Shown here one piece after another: positions 51,604 through 60,997 of a stretch of DNA of 64,000 bases. Position numbers and translations under genes: made by a program. Each line of letters starts with the position of its first letter. Position 1 is the first letter of the stretch. This stretch comes from CAXXOK01 sp963666755 (GTDB lineage Bacteria; Bacillota; Clostridia; Christensenellales; Aristaeellaceae). The notes under the pieces were generated by a model, which had not been told where the DNA came from, searched no databases, and saw only the letters and a program-made list of their open reading frames with translations. The stretch covers positions 124,001 through 188,000 of the forward strand of contig CAXXGW010000003.1 in NCBI GenBank assembly GCA_963666755.2. The letters run 5' to 3'.

Positions 51604-52776
51604 ATGCAGCCAGCCACCCTGAACGCCTCCGAGATGAAGCGCCGCAACCGCAGCCTGGTGCTCCGCCACATCCGCGAGCGGGGTTGCAGCCGCGTGGAAA
51701 TCGCCCGCCGCACGGGGCTGACCCGCGCCGCCATCAGCGTTCTGGTCGATGAGCTTTTACAGGAAGGCATCCTGCTGGAAGGCGCCGCCGAGGCCAACGG
51801 CGCCGTCGGCCGCCGCGCCACGCGCCTGAGCCTGAACCCGGACGCCTTTTACATTCTGGGCCTGAGCCTGACGCGCGGCGTTTCCACGCTGGGGCTGACG
51901 GACTTTCGCGGCACGGTGCTGCGCGAGGCGGATGTGACCGTTGCGGGCCGCGATACGCAGGAGGTGCTGGACGGCATTGACCGGGCGGTGCGCGCCATGC
52001 TGCAAACACCCCCGCCCGGGCGGCTGCTGGGCATGGGCATCCTGGCCCCCGGCCCGCTGGACACACGGCGCGGGCTGCTGCTGAACCCCCCGAACTTTCA
52101 CGGCTGGCGCGATATCCCGCTGGGGGAGCATTACCGCACGCTGCTGGGCGCGCCCGCCCTGCTGGAAAACAACGCCGCCGCGCTGGCTCTGGCGGAAAAA
52201 TCCTGCGGGCTGGGGCACCGCTTTCCGCGCTTTCTGGCGGTGGTGGTGGATACGGGCGTGGGCGGCGGGTTTGTAACCCCGGAGGGCCTTTACAAGGGCA
52301 GCGCCGGTTTCGGCACCGAAATCGGGCATACCTCCATCTGCTTTGACGGCCCGCTGTGCACCTGCGGCAACCGGGGCTGCGCGGAGCTGTACGCCTCCAT
52401 CCCCAACATTCTGCGCTATGCCGCGCACCTTTGCCCCGACCTGACCACGTGGCCCGCGCTGGTGGATGCCGCCGCCGAGGGCCGCACCGACGCGCAGGCC
52501 GTGCTGGACCGCGAAGCGGATTACCTCGCCTGCATGATGACCAACGCCGTACAGCTGCTGGATGTGCCCACCGTGGTGTTTTTCGGGGATGTGTGCTACC
52601 GCTTTGAGGTGCTTTCCCCCCGGCTGGAAGCGCGCATCAACGGCCGGGGCATGGGCCATGCCATCCGGCGCGTACGGGTGTACCCCTCGGCGCTGGCCGC
52701 GCCCGCGACGTTCGCGGCTGCCAATCTGGTGCTGGAAGCCTATATTCAGGCGGATTTGGAGCGCGCCGAAGCGTAG
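51604..52776 (+). CDS. ROK-family transcriptional repressor
   Basis: 390 residues. The N-terminal winged helix-turn-helix spans about residues 10-65 (RSLVLRHIRERGCSRVEIAR, then TRAAISVLVDELL). The ROK sugar-kinase-like domain follows, with the DTGVGGGFV ATP-loop relic, GFGTEIGHTSI and the ROK zinc motif CTCGNRGCAELY. Members such as XylR and NagC release DNA on binding a sugar or sugar phosphate. It is divergent from the glycyl-radical operon across the palindromic operator at 51524-51542. The same site lies in front of the ABC importer. GAGG is 9 bases upstream of the ATG. Confidence 0.93.
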   Translation: MQPATLNASEMKRRNRSLVLRHIRERGCSRVEIARRTGLTRAAISVLVDELLQEGILLEGAAEANGAVGRRATRLSLNPDAFYILGLSLTRGVSTLGLTDFRGTVLREADVTVAGRDTQEVLDGIDRAVRAMLQTPPPGRLLGMGILAPGPLDTRRGLLLNPPNFHGWRDIPLGEHYRTLLGAPALLENNAAALALAEKSCGLGHRFPRFLAVVVDTGVGGGFVTPEGLYKGSAGFGTEIGHTSICFDGPLCTCGNRGCAELYASIPNILRYAAHLCPDLTTWPALVDAAAEGRTDAQAVLDREADYLACMMTNAVQLLDVPTVVFFGDVCYRFEVLSPRLEARINGRGMGHAIRRVRVYPSALAAPATFAAANLVLEAYIQADLERAEA

Positions 52777-53064
52777 AGCGAACGCCCCCTAAAGGACAAC
52801 GCCCGGCAAAAACCGCAAACATGGGCAACGGCTGCCGTATTATCAAGCCTTGGCCGTCAGGGGATCGCGGTTGGCCGACAGCCGCTTGACCGCACGGAAA
52901 GTGCTCCGCTCCCATGGTACGGAACAGGCAGGCAAGCGGCTGAGCGGGCTGCGAAGCTCAAAGCTACGCATCGGCAGCAAGGCGCGCCCTCCCCGAAAGT
53001 ATAAACACGCGAGCAATGATACGGGCATTGTGTAGCGAGCAGGCAAGTTCTTTGCATTGGATCG

Positions 53065-53098
53065 AAAAACAGGCGAGGATTCTTCCTTGCCTGTTTTT
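53065..53098. terminator. Bidirectional terminator downstream of the ROK gene
   Basis: AAAAACAGGCGAGGA pairs with TCCTTGCCTGTTTTT, giving an 11-bp stem flanked by A- and T-runs. It lies 290 bases after the ROK stop. Nothing gene-like is visible between 52777 and 53065. Confidence 0.8.
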
Positions 53099-53209
53099 AA
53101 TGGACTTGATGAAAGCCATAACGGCTGTACCACCGCAAGGGAATGCCGCATGCAATAGCCGGATGTTAGGCGCCCTGTTCCGTAACGCCTGTTTTGCAGC
53201 ACACTTGCT

Positions 53210-53560
53210 TTTCCGCTCGCCTCATAGCGCCTGCGGCGCTGTTCGCTCGCTTGCCGCAATGCGCTGCGGCGGGGGGCTTGGGCTTGCCCAAACCCGCCAA
53301 AGGGTTTCACCCTTTGGAATCCCGACAAGGGCTTTCGCCCTTGACCCTCCTCCGCTGCGGCGGCGGCTTGGGTTTTACGCAAACCCGCCAAAGGGTTTCA
53401 CCCTTTGGAATCCCGACAAGGGCTTTCGCCCTTGACCCTTCACCGCTGCGGCGGGGGGGGCTTGGGCTTGCCCAAACCTACCAAAGGGTTTCCCCCTTTG
53501 GAATCCCGACAAGGGCTTTCGCCCTTGACCCTTCTCCGCTGCGGCGGGGGCTTCTCCCGC
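53210..53560 (-). repeat. Hairpin-rich tandem repeat array C (about 92-bp unit, 3 copies)
   Basis: CCAAAGGGTTTC followed by CCCTTTGGAATCCCGACAAG recurs at about 53298, 53389 and 53482 (spacing about 92 bp). Each unit also has AAGGGCTTTCGCCCTT and CCGCTGCGGCGG hairpins. The unit is a shortened relative of that in arrays A and B; the AGCGCC-n-GGCGCT hairpin occurs once, at the left edge (53229-53243). Again it separates two converging genes. Confidence 0.85.
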
Positions 53561-53564
53561 CTGC

Positions 53565-54479
53565 TCAGATCACAAACTGCTCCATATACCGCTTGGAAAT
53601 CTTCAGCGAACTTAATACCCGCGCCCGGCTTCCCTCAAACGCCCTGTCCTCCACCTCAATGCAGGCCGGCCCCTCATATCCGATATCCGTTAACGCCGAA
53701 ACGAAGCGCCCCCAGTCCACATCCCCCAGCCCGGGCAGCTTGGGGGTCATGTATTCCAGCGGGTACGCCATCACGCCCACCTCCCGCAGCTTGTCGGGAA
53801 AGAGCTTGATATCCTTGAAATGCACGTGGTAAATCCGATCCTTGAACGCATACAGCGGCTTCAGGTAATCAATCCCCTGCCAGACAAAATGGCTCGGGTC
53901 GTAATTGATGCCCAGATTTTTCGAGGGCAGAATGTCAAACACCCGCTGCCAGATGGCCGGGGTGGTCATCAGATTCTGGCCGCCAGGCCACTGGCTGCGG
54001 TCAAACAGCATCGGACAGTTTTCGATGGCGAGCTGCACATTGTGTTCCTCCGCCAGTTTGACAATCGGCGGCCACACCGCGCGCACCTCGTCCAGATTTT
54101 CTTCGACGGTTTTCAATTGGTCGCGGCCGATGAAGGTCGTCACCCGGTTTACGCCCAGCCGGGCGCTGGCGACGATCACCTTGCGCAGGTGCCGTATGGC
54201 GGCGTCCCGGCGCTCCACATCGCCGTCCAGCGGGTTGGGGTAGTACGCCAAAGCGCTGATCTCCACACCCGCCTTGTGGCAGTATTCACGGATGGAGGCA
54301 ATCTTCGCGTCGGTCAGCGCGTCCACATCAATATGGCTGACGCCCGCATAACGCCGCTCCGCCTTGCCGGCGGGCCAGCAGGCTACCTCTACACACTGGT
54401 ACCCCATCGACGCCGCAGTGTCGATCATATCCTCAAACGTCCAGCCATCCAGAATCGCGCTGACAAATCCAAGCTTCAT
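53565..54479 (-). CDS. TIM-barrel sugar isomerase/epimerase (AP_endonuc_2 family)
   Basis: 304 residues. Xylose-isomerase-like barrel: LGFVSAILDGWTFEDMID, GYQCVEVACWPAGKAER (Glu), VQLAIENCPML (metal Glu, about residue 158), NLGINYDPSHFVWQG (Asp, His, about 200), IYHVHFKDIKL (His, about 220) and ACIEVEDRAF (Glu, about 274). The longer-than-average length and DPSHFVWQ motif resemble inosose dehydratase and related hydroxypyruvate isomerase-like proteins. It lies 253 bases downstream of the LacI gene and belongs to the sugar cluster that continues at 56087 on the other strand. Confidence 0.88.
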   Translation of the reverse strand: MKLGFVSAILDGWTFEDMIDTAASMGYQCVEVACWPAGKAERRYAGVSHIDVDALTDAKIASIREYCHKAGVEISALAYYPNPLDGDVERRDAAIRHLRKVIVASARLGVNRVTTFIGRDQLKTVEENLDEVRAVWPPIVKLAEEHNVQLAIENCPMLFDRSQWPGGQNLMTTPAIWQRVFDILPSKNLGINYDPSHFVWQGIDYLKPLYAFKDRIYHVHFKDIKLFPDKLREVGVMAYPLEYMTPKLPGLGDVDWGRFVSALTDIGYEGPACIEVEDRAFEGSRARVLSSLKISKRYMEQFVI

Positions 54480-54616
54480 AAACCCTCATCCTTTCACCGC
54501 CGCACAAACCCCGGCGGCCTATCGTTTTCTCCCTCCAACCGGAAGCAAACAGCCCGTTACCCCATCCCCCAGCACAACAGCACCCGTCCGTCCCCCGTCC
54601 CCCTCGTCCCACCCAT

Positions 54617-54731
54617 GGGGGCGGTTGGGAGGGGGATCTCAATCCCCATCCCAAAGGCGCGGAAAGCGCCGTCCCAAGGGGGCGGTTGGGAGGGGGACCT
54701 CAGTCCCCATCCCAAAGGCGCGGAAAGCGCC
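54617..54731. repeat. Two 54-bp direct repeats (61-bp period)
   Basis: GGGGGCGGTTGGGAGGGGGA (54617) and its copy at 54678 each continue through CCCCATCCCAAAGGCGCG and end GGAAAGCGCC. Only two bases differ. Each copy contains a GGGA-n-TCCC hairpin. They lie between the LacI and TIM-barrel genes, where no gene is seen. Confidence 0.8.
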
Positions 54732-54732
54732 C

Positions 54733-55731
54733 TCATACCGAGTCCCGCAGCACCAGCTCCGTTTTCAGCAGCACGTGGCGCGGCTCCCCGGCGGGGTTCT
54801 GCATCCGGTCGGCCAGCACCTCGCAGGCCATGTAACCCAGCTGGAACTGCGGCATGTTCACGGCGGCCACGCTGGGGTGGCTCACCATGGAGATGTAGGT
54901 GTTGTCAAAGCCGATCAGCGAGCAGTCGGCGGGGATGGCCACGCCCTCGGTGCTGGCGGCCTTGACCACGGCGGCGGCAAACATGTCGCTGGCGGCCAGA
55001 ATGGCGTCGGGCCGCTCGTGCGCGGTCAGCAGCTGGCGGGCTACGGCAAAGGAGCTGTCAAAGCCCATCTCGGTCACACGGCAGACCAGCGCGGGGTCTA
55101 CGGCCAGCCCGGCCTCGCGCAGGGCTTCGGCATAGCCCAGATAACGCTGGCGGGCGTACTTGTACTTGTCCGGCCCGTTAATCAGGGCCACACGGCGGCG
55201 GCCGCGCTGCAACAGGGTGTGCACAGCGTTGCGCGCGGCGGCAAAATCATCCACGCTCACGTAGGGCAAGGGGCTGCGCTCGTTGTATTCGGCGCACTGT
55301 ACCAGCGGGGCGGCCCGGTCGATGGCGTTCAGGGCGGCCTCGTCGTTCACGGGGGAAAGCAGGATGCTGCCGCCTGCGTTTATCATATGCAGCAAATCCA
55401 CCAGACGGTCGGCATGGTCGTCCAGGCTGCTCTCGGCATACACCAGCGTTTCCAGCCCCCGGTTTTTGGCGCAAACCTGAATGCCCTTGACAATCTTGGC
55501 GTAAAACGGGTTGTCCAGGTTGGGCAGCACCACCACCACCAGCCCCTTGCGCGGCGGGGCGGAAGCTTCGGCGCGCGGGTAGCCCAGTGCCTCCACGGCG
55601 GCGCTCACGCGCTCCACGGTGGAGGGGCGCACGTTGCCCTTGTCGTTCAGCACGCGGGATACTGTGGCGATGGAGACCCCCGCGTGCTCGGCAACCTGCG
55701 TGATGGTCGGCTCCGCGCTCTTTTTTTTCAT
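54733..55731 (-). CDS. LacI-family transcriptional regulator
   Basis: 332 residues. The N-terminal LacI helix-turn-helix and hinge are clear (ITQVAEHAGVSIATVSRVLN, residues about 9-28, then STVERVSAAVEALGYPR). A periplasmic-binding-like sensor follows (VVVLPNLDNPFYAKIVKGIQV; LIGFDNTYISMVSHPSVAAV). It is divergent from the ABC-importer operon at 56087 with two ATGTAA/TTACAT palindromes between, so it most likely represses that operon and itself. The extreme N-terminus MKKKSAEPT is unremarkable. Confidence 0.95.
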   Translation of the reverse strand: MKKKSAEPTITQVAEHAGVSIATVSRVLNDKGNVRPSTVERVSAAVEALGYPRAEASAPPRKGLVVVVLPNLDNPFYAKIVKGIQVCAKNRGLETLVYAESSLDDHADRLVDLLHMINAGGSILLSPVNDEAALNAIDRAAPLVQCAEYNERSPLPYVSVDDFAAARNAVHTLLQRGRRRVALINGPDKYKYARQRYLGYAEALREAGLAVDPALVCRVTEMGFDSSFAVARQLLTAHERPDAILAASDMFAAAVVKAASTEGVAIPADCSLIGFDNTYISMVSHPSVAAVNMPQFQLGYMACEVLADRMQNPAGEPRHVLLKTELVLRDSV

Positions 55732-55776
55732 AGGTGGATAGCGCCCCCTCTGCGATACGGCCTGTCCGGATGGCTG

Positions 55777-55836
55777 ATTATACCACAGCCGCGCAATGGA
55801 TGTAAAGAACGCACCTTAAAATGTAACCTTTACATT
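55777..55836 (-). promoter_or_regulatory. LacI-gene promoter and palindromic operator O1
   Basis: Read leftward: TTTACA at 55806-55801, an 18-bp spacer and TATAAT at 55782-55777. The perfect palindrome AATGTAA-CCT-TTACATT at 55820-55836 lies 14 bases upstream of the -35. Confidence 0.65.
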
Positions 55837-55911
55837 GCACTTCTGCTGTACATCAGCACAAAATGGTTATATCAGCTTGTATTGTGTTGTCTTTTTCGAT
55901 GTTGAAAACTT

Positions 55912-55961
55912 ATGTAAATTTACGGCCTTCCGTTGACAGATGTAAAAAGCTATGCTATCCT
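55912..55961 (+). promoter_or_regulatory. Promoter and operator O2 of the second ABC importer operon
   Basis: TTGACA at 55933-55938, a 17-bp spacer and TATCCT at 55956-55961. GTAAATTTAC at 55914-55923 is a perfect 10-bp palindrome sharing the TGTAA/TTAC half-sites of O1. TGTAAA recurs inside the spacer at 55941. Confidence 0.65.
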
Positions 55962-56086
55962 TTGGGCAAGCAAAAGGAACAGGAAACCGCGGGGAGCCAT
56001 GCGGAAACCCCTGTTCTTCCTGCGCAACCGCCCCCCGCACCGCGCGGGGGAGCATTCTGAACAATGCGAAACGGAGGCAAACAATC

Positions 56087-57028
56087 ATGAAAAAGATTCT
56101 GGCCATCGTCCTCGCGCTGACGCTCTGCCTGGGCGTTTTCACGCTCACCGCGTCCGCCGAAACCGCGAAGTTTAAAATCGGCATCCTGGCGCCGGCCGTC
56201 ACCCACGGCTGGGTAGCCGGCGTGGCTTACAACGCCGAGGCCCGCTGCAAGGAACTGGCGGACACCGTGGAGTACAAGCTCTACACCTCCAACAATGCCG
56301 AGGAAATGACCACCCAGCTGGACGACCTCAAAACCTGGGGCGCGCAGGCCGTTGTGGCTTTCCCGCAGTGGGAAGGCATGGAAGTACCCATTCAGGCCGC
56401 GATTGACGAAGGCATCACCGTGGTGAACTTCGACATCGCCATCGACGCCAAGGGCGTGTACCGTGTTACCGGCGACAACGAGAGCATGGGCATCGAAAGC
56501 GCCAAGTACATCGTCAGCAAGATCGGCACCACCGGCACCGTCGTGGCGCTGCCCGTACCGACCAGCGGCTCCGTGTCCGAACTGCGCATGAAGGGCTTCA
56601 ACGACACCATGAAGCAGATCGCTCCGGACATCAAGATCGTCGAATACGCCACCAAGTTCACCCGTGAAGACGGCCTGAAAGACTTTACCGACATCCTGGC
56701 CGCCAACCCGCAGATCGACGCGGTGTACAGCCTGGACGACGAAACCTCCATCGGCTGCCTGCAGGCGATTTCCGACGCGGGCCGCACGGATATCAAAGTG
56801 ATCACCGGTGGCGGCGGCATGCAGGAATACTTCAAGATGATGCCCGAAAATAAGGACATCTGGATCTGCTCCGCCCTCTACAGCCCCATGATGGTGCGCG
56901 ACGCCGTGGATATGGCCGTGAGCGTGCTCAAGGGCGAGACCGTGGACGCCGTGAAGGTGATCCCCACCACGATCGTGGATCGTGACAACTGCGACCAGTA
57001 CATCGATCCCAACAACACCGTGTATTAA
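56087..57028 (+). CDS. Sugar ABC transporter substrate-binding protein (type I)
   Basis: 313 residues from ATG at 56087 (MKKILAIVLALTLCLGVFTL), preceded by ACGGAGG. The signal peptide is cleaved near ASAE (about residue 24). The fold is RbsB-like: FKIGILAPAVTHGWVAGVAY, AVVAFPQWEGMEVPIQAAID, FDIAIDAKGVYRVTGDNESM, YSLDDETSIGCLQAISDAG and ITGGGGMQEYFKMM. The ligand is a sugar or polyol. It is the first gene of the operon with a terminator-like hairpin 52 bases after its stop, so it should be made in excess over the membrane parts. Confidence 0.95.
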   Translation: MKKILAIVLALTLCLGVFTLTASAETAKFKIGILAPAVTHGWVAGVAYNAEARCKELADTVEYKLYTSNNAEEMTTQLDDLKTWGAQAVVAFPQWEGMEVPIQAAIDEGITVVNFDIAIDAKGVYRVTGDNESMGIESAKYIVSKIGTTGTVVALPVPTSGSVSELRMKGFNDTMKQIAPDIKIVEYATKFTREDGLKDFTDILAANPQIDAVYSLDDETSIGCLQAISDAGRTDIKVITGGGGMQEYFKMMPENKDIWICSALYSPMMVRDAVDMAVSVLKGETVDAVKVIPTTIVDRDNCDQYIDPNNTVY

Positions 57029-57079
57029 TGTGCGCCTTCGCCGTCGATTTGCACCCGTGCAGCGGCGGCATGGGAACGG

Positions 57080-57109
57080 GGGGCCGTGGCCGACGCCATG
57101 GCCCCTTTT
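57080..57109 (+). terminator. Intra-operon terminator after the binding-protein gene
   Basis: GGGGCCGTGGC (57080-57090), loop CGAC, GCCATGGCCCC (57095-57105) with one G-T pair, then TTTT. It should lower transcription into the ATPase and permease genes. The rest of the 57029-57289 gap holds a weak second GC-stem and T-run near 57121-57138, and no gene. Confidence 0.7.
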
Positions 57110-57289
57110 CCTAAGGCCGCGCGCCCGGCGGTTTTTTTGCCTTCCGGGCAGGATTCGGCGGTTTCGGCGCATAATGCTATGGTAAACCCTCTGCGGCGCC
57201 GCGGTCGCCGGACAACCGAATTCTAGCGGGTGCGCGCCTGCAAACGCGCTCCCGCCCCCCAAGCGATACAGAACGGATGTGAGCATCGC

Positions 57290-58768
57290 ATGCAACTAAC
57301 CATGCAGGGAATCTGCAAGGCCTTTGCTGCCAACCAGGTGCTGCGGTCGGTCGATTTCCACCTGGACGGCGGCGAAATCTGCGCGCTGCTGGGTGAAAAC
57401 GGCGCGGGCAAATCCACCCTGATGAATATTCTGGGCGGGGTGCTGCCCCCCGACGAAGGCGTGATTGCGCTGGACGGCAAGCCCGTCGCCTTCCACACCC
57501 CCACGCAGTCGCTGGATGCGGGCATCGCCTTTATCCATCAGGAACTGAACCTGATTAACGATCTGCCCATATATGAAAACATGTTTATCGGCCGGGAGCT
57601 CAAACGCCCGAACGGCCTTTTGGATCACGCGCGCATGATTGCCGAAACGCGCACGGTGTTCGACCGCATGGGGCTGGAAATCGACCCCCGGACCATGGTG
57701 TGCGATCTGGACGCCAGCTATAAGCAAATTGTGGAGATCAGCCGCGCGCTGCTGATGAACGCCCGGCTGATTATCATGGACGAACCGACCACGTCGCTGA
57801 CCGACCCGGAGATCGAGCGCGTGTTTGCCATGCTGCGCACGCTGCGCGAGCAGGGCGTGGGCATCGTGTTCATATCGCACAAACTGCGCGAGGTAATGGT
57901 CATCTGCGACCGTTACACCGTGCTGCGCGACGGCGTAATGGTGGCCGAGGGCGCGGTGGCGCAAACCAGCGTAAGCGAGCTGGCCCGTTTTATGGTGGGC
58001 CATGAGGTGCGCACCGACAGCCACGGCCGCGACGTGCGGCGCGGCGAAGAGCGCCTGCGCCTGACCGACCTGACGCTGGAGCCCTACTTCCGCCATGTAA
58101 ACCTGTCGGCCTATGCCGGCGAGGTGCTGGGCGTGACCGGCCTGCTGGGCGACGGCCGCAGCGAGCTGTTCCGCACCGTGTTTGGGGATTTGACCCCGGA
58201 GCAGGGCGAAATCCGGGTGGACGGCAAGGCCGTGCGCATCCGCACCACCGGACGGGCCGTCGGGCTTGGGTTGGGCTACGTGCCCCGCAACCGCAAGGAA
58301 AACGGCATTGTAAAGGATATGACCATTCTGGAAAACGGCTCCATCGTGCTGTGGCCGCGCCTGACCCGCTTTGGCCTGCTGGACCACCGCCGCGAGGCGG
58401 CGCTGTTTGACCGCCAGCGGCAGGCCCTGCGCATCAAGCTGGATCGCACCCGCGACCTCATTACCAGCCTCTCCGGCGGCAACCAGCAGAAGGTAGTGCT
58501 GGCCAAGTGGCTCAGCGCCAACCCGCACCTGCTGATACTGGACAACCCCACCCAGGGCGTGGACGTGGGCGCCAAGGAAGATATTTACGACATCATCCGC
58601 CGTCTGGCGGATCAGGGTGTGGCTGTGATTGTGCTCACCAGCGAGGCGCAGGAAGTGATCCGTGTCTGCGACCGTGCGCTGGTGCTCTACCACGGCCAGG
58701 TACGCGACGAGGTCGCCGGCGAGCGCATGACCGAGCACGAAATGATGCGCCTGGCCACCGGCGGCTGA
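57290..58768 (+). CDS. Sugar ABC transporter ATPase (RbsA/MglA-like)
   Basis: 492 residues from ATG at 57290 (MQLTMQGICKAF); the ribosome site is weak (ACGGATGTGAG), and an ATG nine bases later is possible. Duplicate ATPase domains: Walker A GENGAGKSTLMNILG (about residue 36) and Walker B LIIMDEPTTSLTD in the first. The second has the degenerate GLLGDGRSELFRTVFG, signature SLSGGNQQKVVLAKW, Walker B LLILDNPTQGVDV and a final LTSEAQEVIRVCDRALVLYHG. The second Walker B has Asn where Glu is usual (LDNPTQG), which also occurs in some relatives. Confidence 0.95.
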   Translation: MQLTMQGICKAFAANQVLRSVDFHLDGGEICALLGENGAGKSTLMNILGGVLPPDEGVIALDGKPVAFHTPTQSLDAGIAFIHQELNLINDLPIYENMFIGRELKRPNGLLDHARMIAETRTVFDRMGLEIDPRTMVCDLDASYKQIVEISRALLMNARLIIMDEPTTSLTDPEIERVFAMLRTLREQGVGIVFISHKLREVMVICDRYTVLRDGVMVAEGAVAQTSVSELARFMVGHEVRTDSHGRDVRRGEERLRLTDLTLEPYFRHVNLSAYAGEVLGVTGLLGDGRSELFRTVFGDLTPEQGEIRVDGKAVRIRTTGRAVGLGLGYVPRNRKENGIVKDMTILENGSIVLWPRLTRFGLLDHRREAALFDRQRQALRIKLDRTRDLITSLSGGNQQKVVLAKWLSANPHLLILDNPTQGVDVGAKEDIYDIIRRLADQGVAVIVLTSEAQEVIRVCDRALVLYHGQVRDEVAGERMTEHEMMRLATGG

Positions 58769-58814
58769 GCGCGCCCGCACCCCGGCAACGCCAAACGCGA
58801 AGGGAGTTACACCT

Positions 58815-59855
58815 ATGGAACAGACCCGCAGGGACACTAACCCGCTTAGTTGGCTACGGCACAGCTGGAAAACCAAACCCCTGTTTTCCACCACGTGCGC
58901 GCTTTTATTGATGGTCGTGCTGCAAACGCTGGCGCTGGGTTTCCATTACCCCACCTTCGGGGATTGGTTCACCGCCTGGGGCAAGAACTGGATTAACCTG
59001 CTGCGCAACAACGCGGGCGTCGGCATCATTTCGCTGGGCATGACGTTCGTCATTATCTCCGGCGGCATCGACCTGGCCGTGGGCTCCACCCTGGTGGCCA
59101 TCGGCGCGGTGATGATGGTGCTGATCGACGGCAATGCCAACGGCGTGCTGACCAGGCTGGGCATCACCGGCCCGCTGGCCTACGTCATCGCCATCGCGGC
59201 GGGCCTGTTGGTGGGCCTGCTGCTCGGCGAATGCTCCGGCCTGCTGATCGCCCACCGCGGAATGCCCCCGTTCATCGCCACGCTGGGCATGATGAAGATC
59301 GCCCGCAGCGTGACCCAACAGTTCATGCAAAGCACCAGCCCCGCCGTACCCAAGGATTTTCTGGCCATCGCCAACACCCGCATCGGCGGGGAGATTATCC
59401 TGCCCATCCTGTACTGGATGCTGCTGGCGGCGGTGCTCTATGTGGTCAGCAAGCACACGGCCTTCGGCCGGCAGGTGTTTGCCGTGGGCAGCAGCGAGCG
59501 CACCAGCAAGCTGAGCGGCGTAAACGTGAAAAAGGTCAAGCGCCGGGTGTACGCCCTCATGGGCGTGCTTGTGGCTGTGACCGCCGTGATCCAGATTGCC
59601 CGCATCGGCAGCATGGACTACGCCAACGCGGGCAGTGGCTACGAAATGGACGCGATTGCCGCGGTCATCATCGGCGGAACCAGCATGAGCGGCGGCCGCG
59701 GCTCGGTCATCGGCAGCGTTCTGGGTATGCTGATCCTGGCCGTGATGAACAACCTGCTCAACCTGATCGGCGTACCGCCGTTCCTGCGTGAAGCCTTCAA
59801 GGGCGTGATCGTGGTGGCGGCTGTGCTGCTGCAAAAGAAGGACAGCGGCAACTAG
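58815..59855 (+). CDS. Sugar ABC transporter permease (RbsC-like)
   Basis: 346 residues, ATG preceded by GAAGGGAG. About ten helices with family signatures: GMTFVIISGGIDLAVGSTLV, RGMPPFIATLGMMKIARSVT, HTAFGRQVFAVGSSERTSKL, NVKKVKRRVYALMG and VIIGGTSMSGGRGSVIGSVLG. It follows the ATPase gene by 46 bases and completes the second importer. The dehydrogenase gene begins 30 bases later, tying uptake to metabolism. Confidence 0.96.
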   Translation: MEQTRRDTNPLSWLRHSWKTKPLFSTTCALLLMVVLQTLALGFHYPTFGDWFTAWGKNWINLLRNNAGVGIISLGMTFVIISGGIDLAVGSTLVAIGAVMMVLIDGNANGVLTRLGITGPLAYVIAIAAGLLVGLLLGECSGLLIAHRGMPPFIATLGMMKIARSVTQQFMQSTSPAVPKDFLAIANTRIGGEIILPILYWMLLAAVLYVVSKHTAFGRQVFAVGSSERTSKLSGVNVKKVKRRVYALMGVLVAVTAVIQIARIGSMDYANAGSGYEMDAIAAVIIGGTSMSGGRGSVIGSVLGMLILAVMNNLLNLIGVPPFLREAFKGVIVVAAVLLQKKDSGN

Positions 59856-59885
59856 CACCGCTGCCCGCGTAAAGGAGGCAACCCC

Positions 59886-60923
59886 ATGCTGCACGTAGGC
59901 ATCATCGGCTGCGGCAAGATCGCGCAAGTGCGCCATCTGCCGGAGTACGCCCATAGCCCGGGGGCCCGGATCGTATCCCTGTTTGATTTGAACGCCGAGC
60001 GCGCACAGGCGCTGGCCGCCCAGTACGGCGCGACCGCCGCCCCCGGCTGGCAGGCGATTTTGCAAAACCCCGAGGTCGACGCCGTGAGCGTGTGCACCTC
60101 CAACGATACCCATGCCGACATCGCCTGCGCGGCGCTGGCCGCGGGCAAGCACGTGCTGTGCGAAAAGCCCATGGCTACCACGCTTGAGGATTGCGAGCGC
60201 ATGGTGGCGCTGGCACGGCAGACCGGCAAAATGCTGATGATCGGCCAGAACCAGCGTCTGGCGGGCGCGCACCGCAAAGCCCGGGCGCTGATCGCAGACG
60301 GCGTTCTTGGCACGCCGCTCACCTTCCGCACCTCCTTCCGCCATGGGGGGCCGGAAACCTGGTCCATCGACCCGGGCGCAAGCACCTGGTTTTTCGACAG
60401 CAAGCGCGCCGTCATGGGCGCGATGGCGGATCTGGGCATCCACAAAACCGACCTGATCCAGTACCTGCTGGGGCAGACCATTGTGGAAACCAAAGCCACC
60501 CTGACCACGCTGGATAAGCGGCTGGCAGATGGCAGCCTGATCGGTGTGGACGACAACGCCCTGTGCCTGTACACCCTGAGCGGCGGCGCGGTGGGCACCA
60601 TGTGCGCCTCCTGGACCGATTACGGCCGCGAGGATAATTCCACCGTGATCTACGGCACCAAGGGCGTGCTGCGCATCTATGACGATCCGCTTCACTCGCT
60701 GGTGCTGGAGCCCAAGGGCGGCCCCGTGGAAACCATCGAGGCCGACGCGATCCAGACCAACGACACCCAGACCAGCTCCGGCGTGATCGACCTGTTTGTG
60801 CAAAGCATCGCCGACCCGTCGGTGGAGGGCATCACCGGGGAAAGCGTCCTGACCGCCATGCGCGCAGTGTTTGCCAGCATCGAAAGCTCCCGCACGGGCA
60901 AGGCCGTGCACATCAACGGATAA
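59886..60923 (+). CDS. Gfo/Idh/MocA-family dehydrogenase
   Basis: 345 residues, ATG preceded by AAAGGAGG. The Rossmann domain (VGIIGCGKIAQVRHLPEYAH, about residues 4-23) is followed by VCTSNDTHADIACAALAAGK and the catalytic CEKPMAT (about 95). The C-terminal domain holds GAMADLGIHKTDLIQYLLGQ with its conserved His. It oxidises a sugar, polyol or glycoside using NAD(P). It is cotranscribed with the second ABC importer and the TIM-barrel and second Gfo/Idh genes that follow. Confidence 0.94.
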   Translation: MLHVGIIGCGKIAQVRHLPEYAHSPGARIVSLFDLNAERAQALAAQYGATAAPGWQAILQNPEVDAVSVCTSNDTHADIACAALAAGKHVLCEKPMATTLEDCERMVALARQTGKMLMIGQNQRLAGAHRKARALIADGVLGTPLTFRTSFRHGGPETWSIDPGASTWFFDSKRAVMGAMADLGIHKTDLIQYLLGQTIVETKATLTTLDKRLADGSLIGVDDNALCLYTLSGGAVGTMCASWTDYGREDNSTVIYGTKGVLRIYDDPLHSLVLEPKGGPVETIEADAIQTNDTQTSSGVIDLFVQSIADPSVEGITGESVLTAMRAVFASIESSRTGKAVHING

Positions 60924-60997
60924 CCGGCGCGGGGTTCCGGGCGGCACAGCCTCCCCGGGGCCCCGCGTTGCTTAACCTTCCAAAGGAGGTCGCACCC

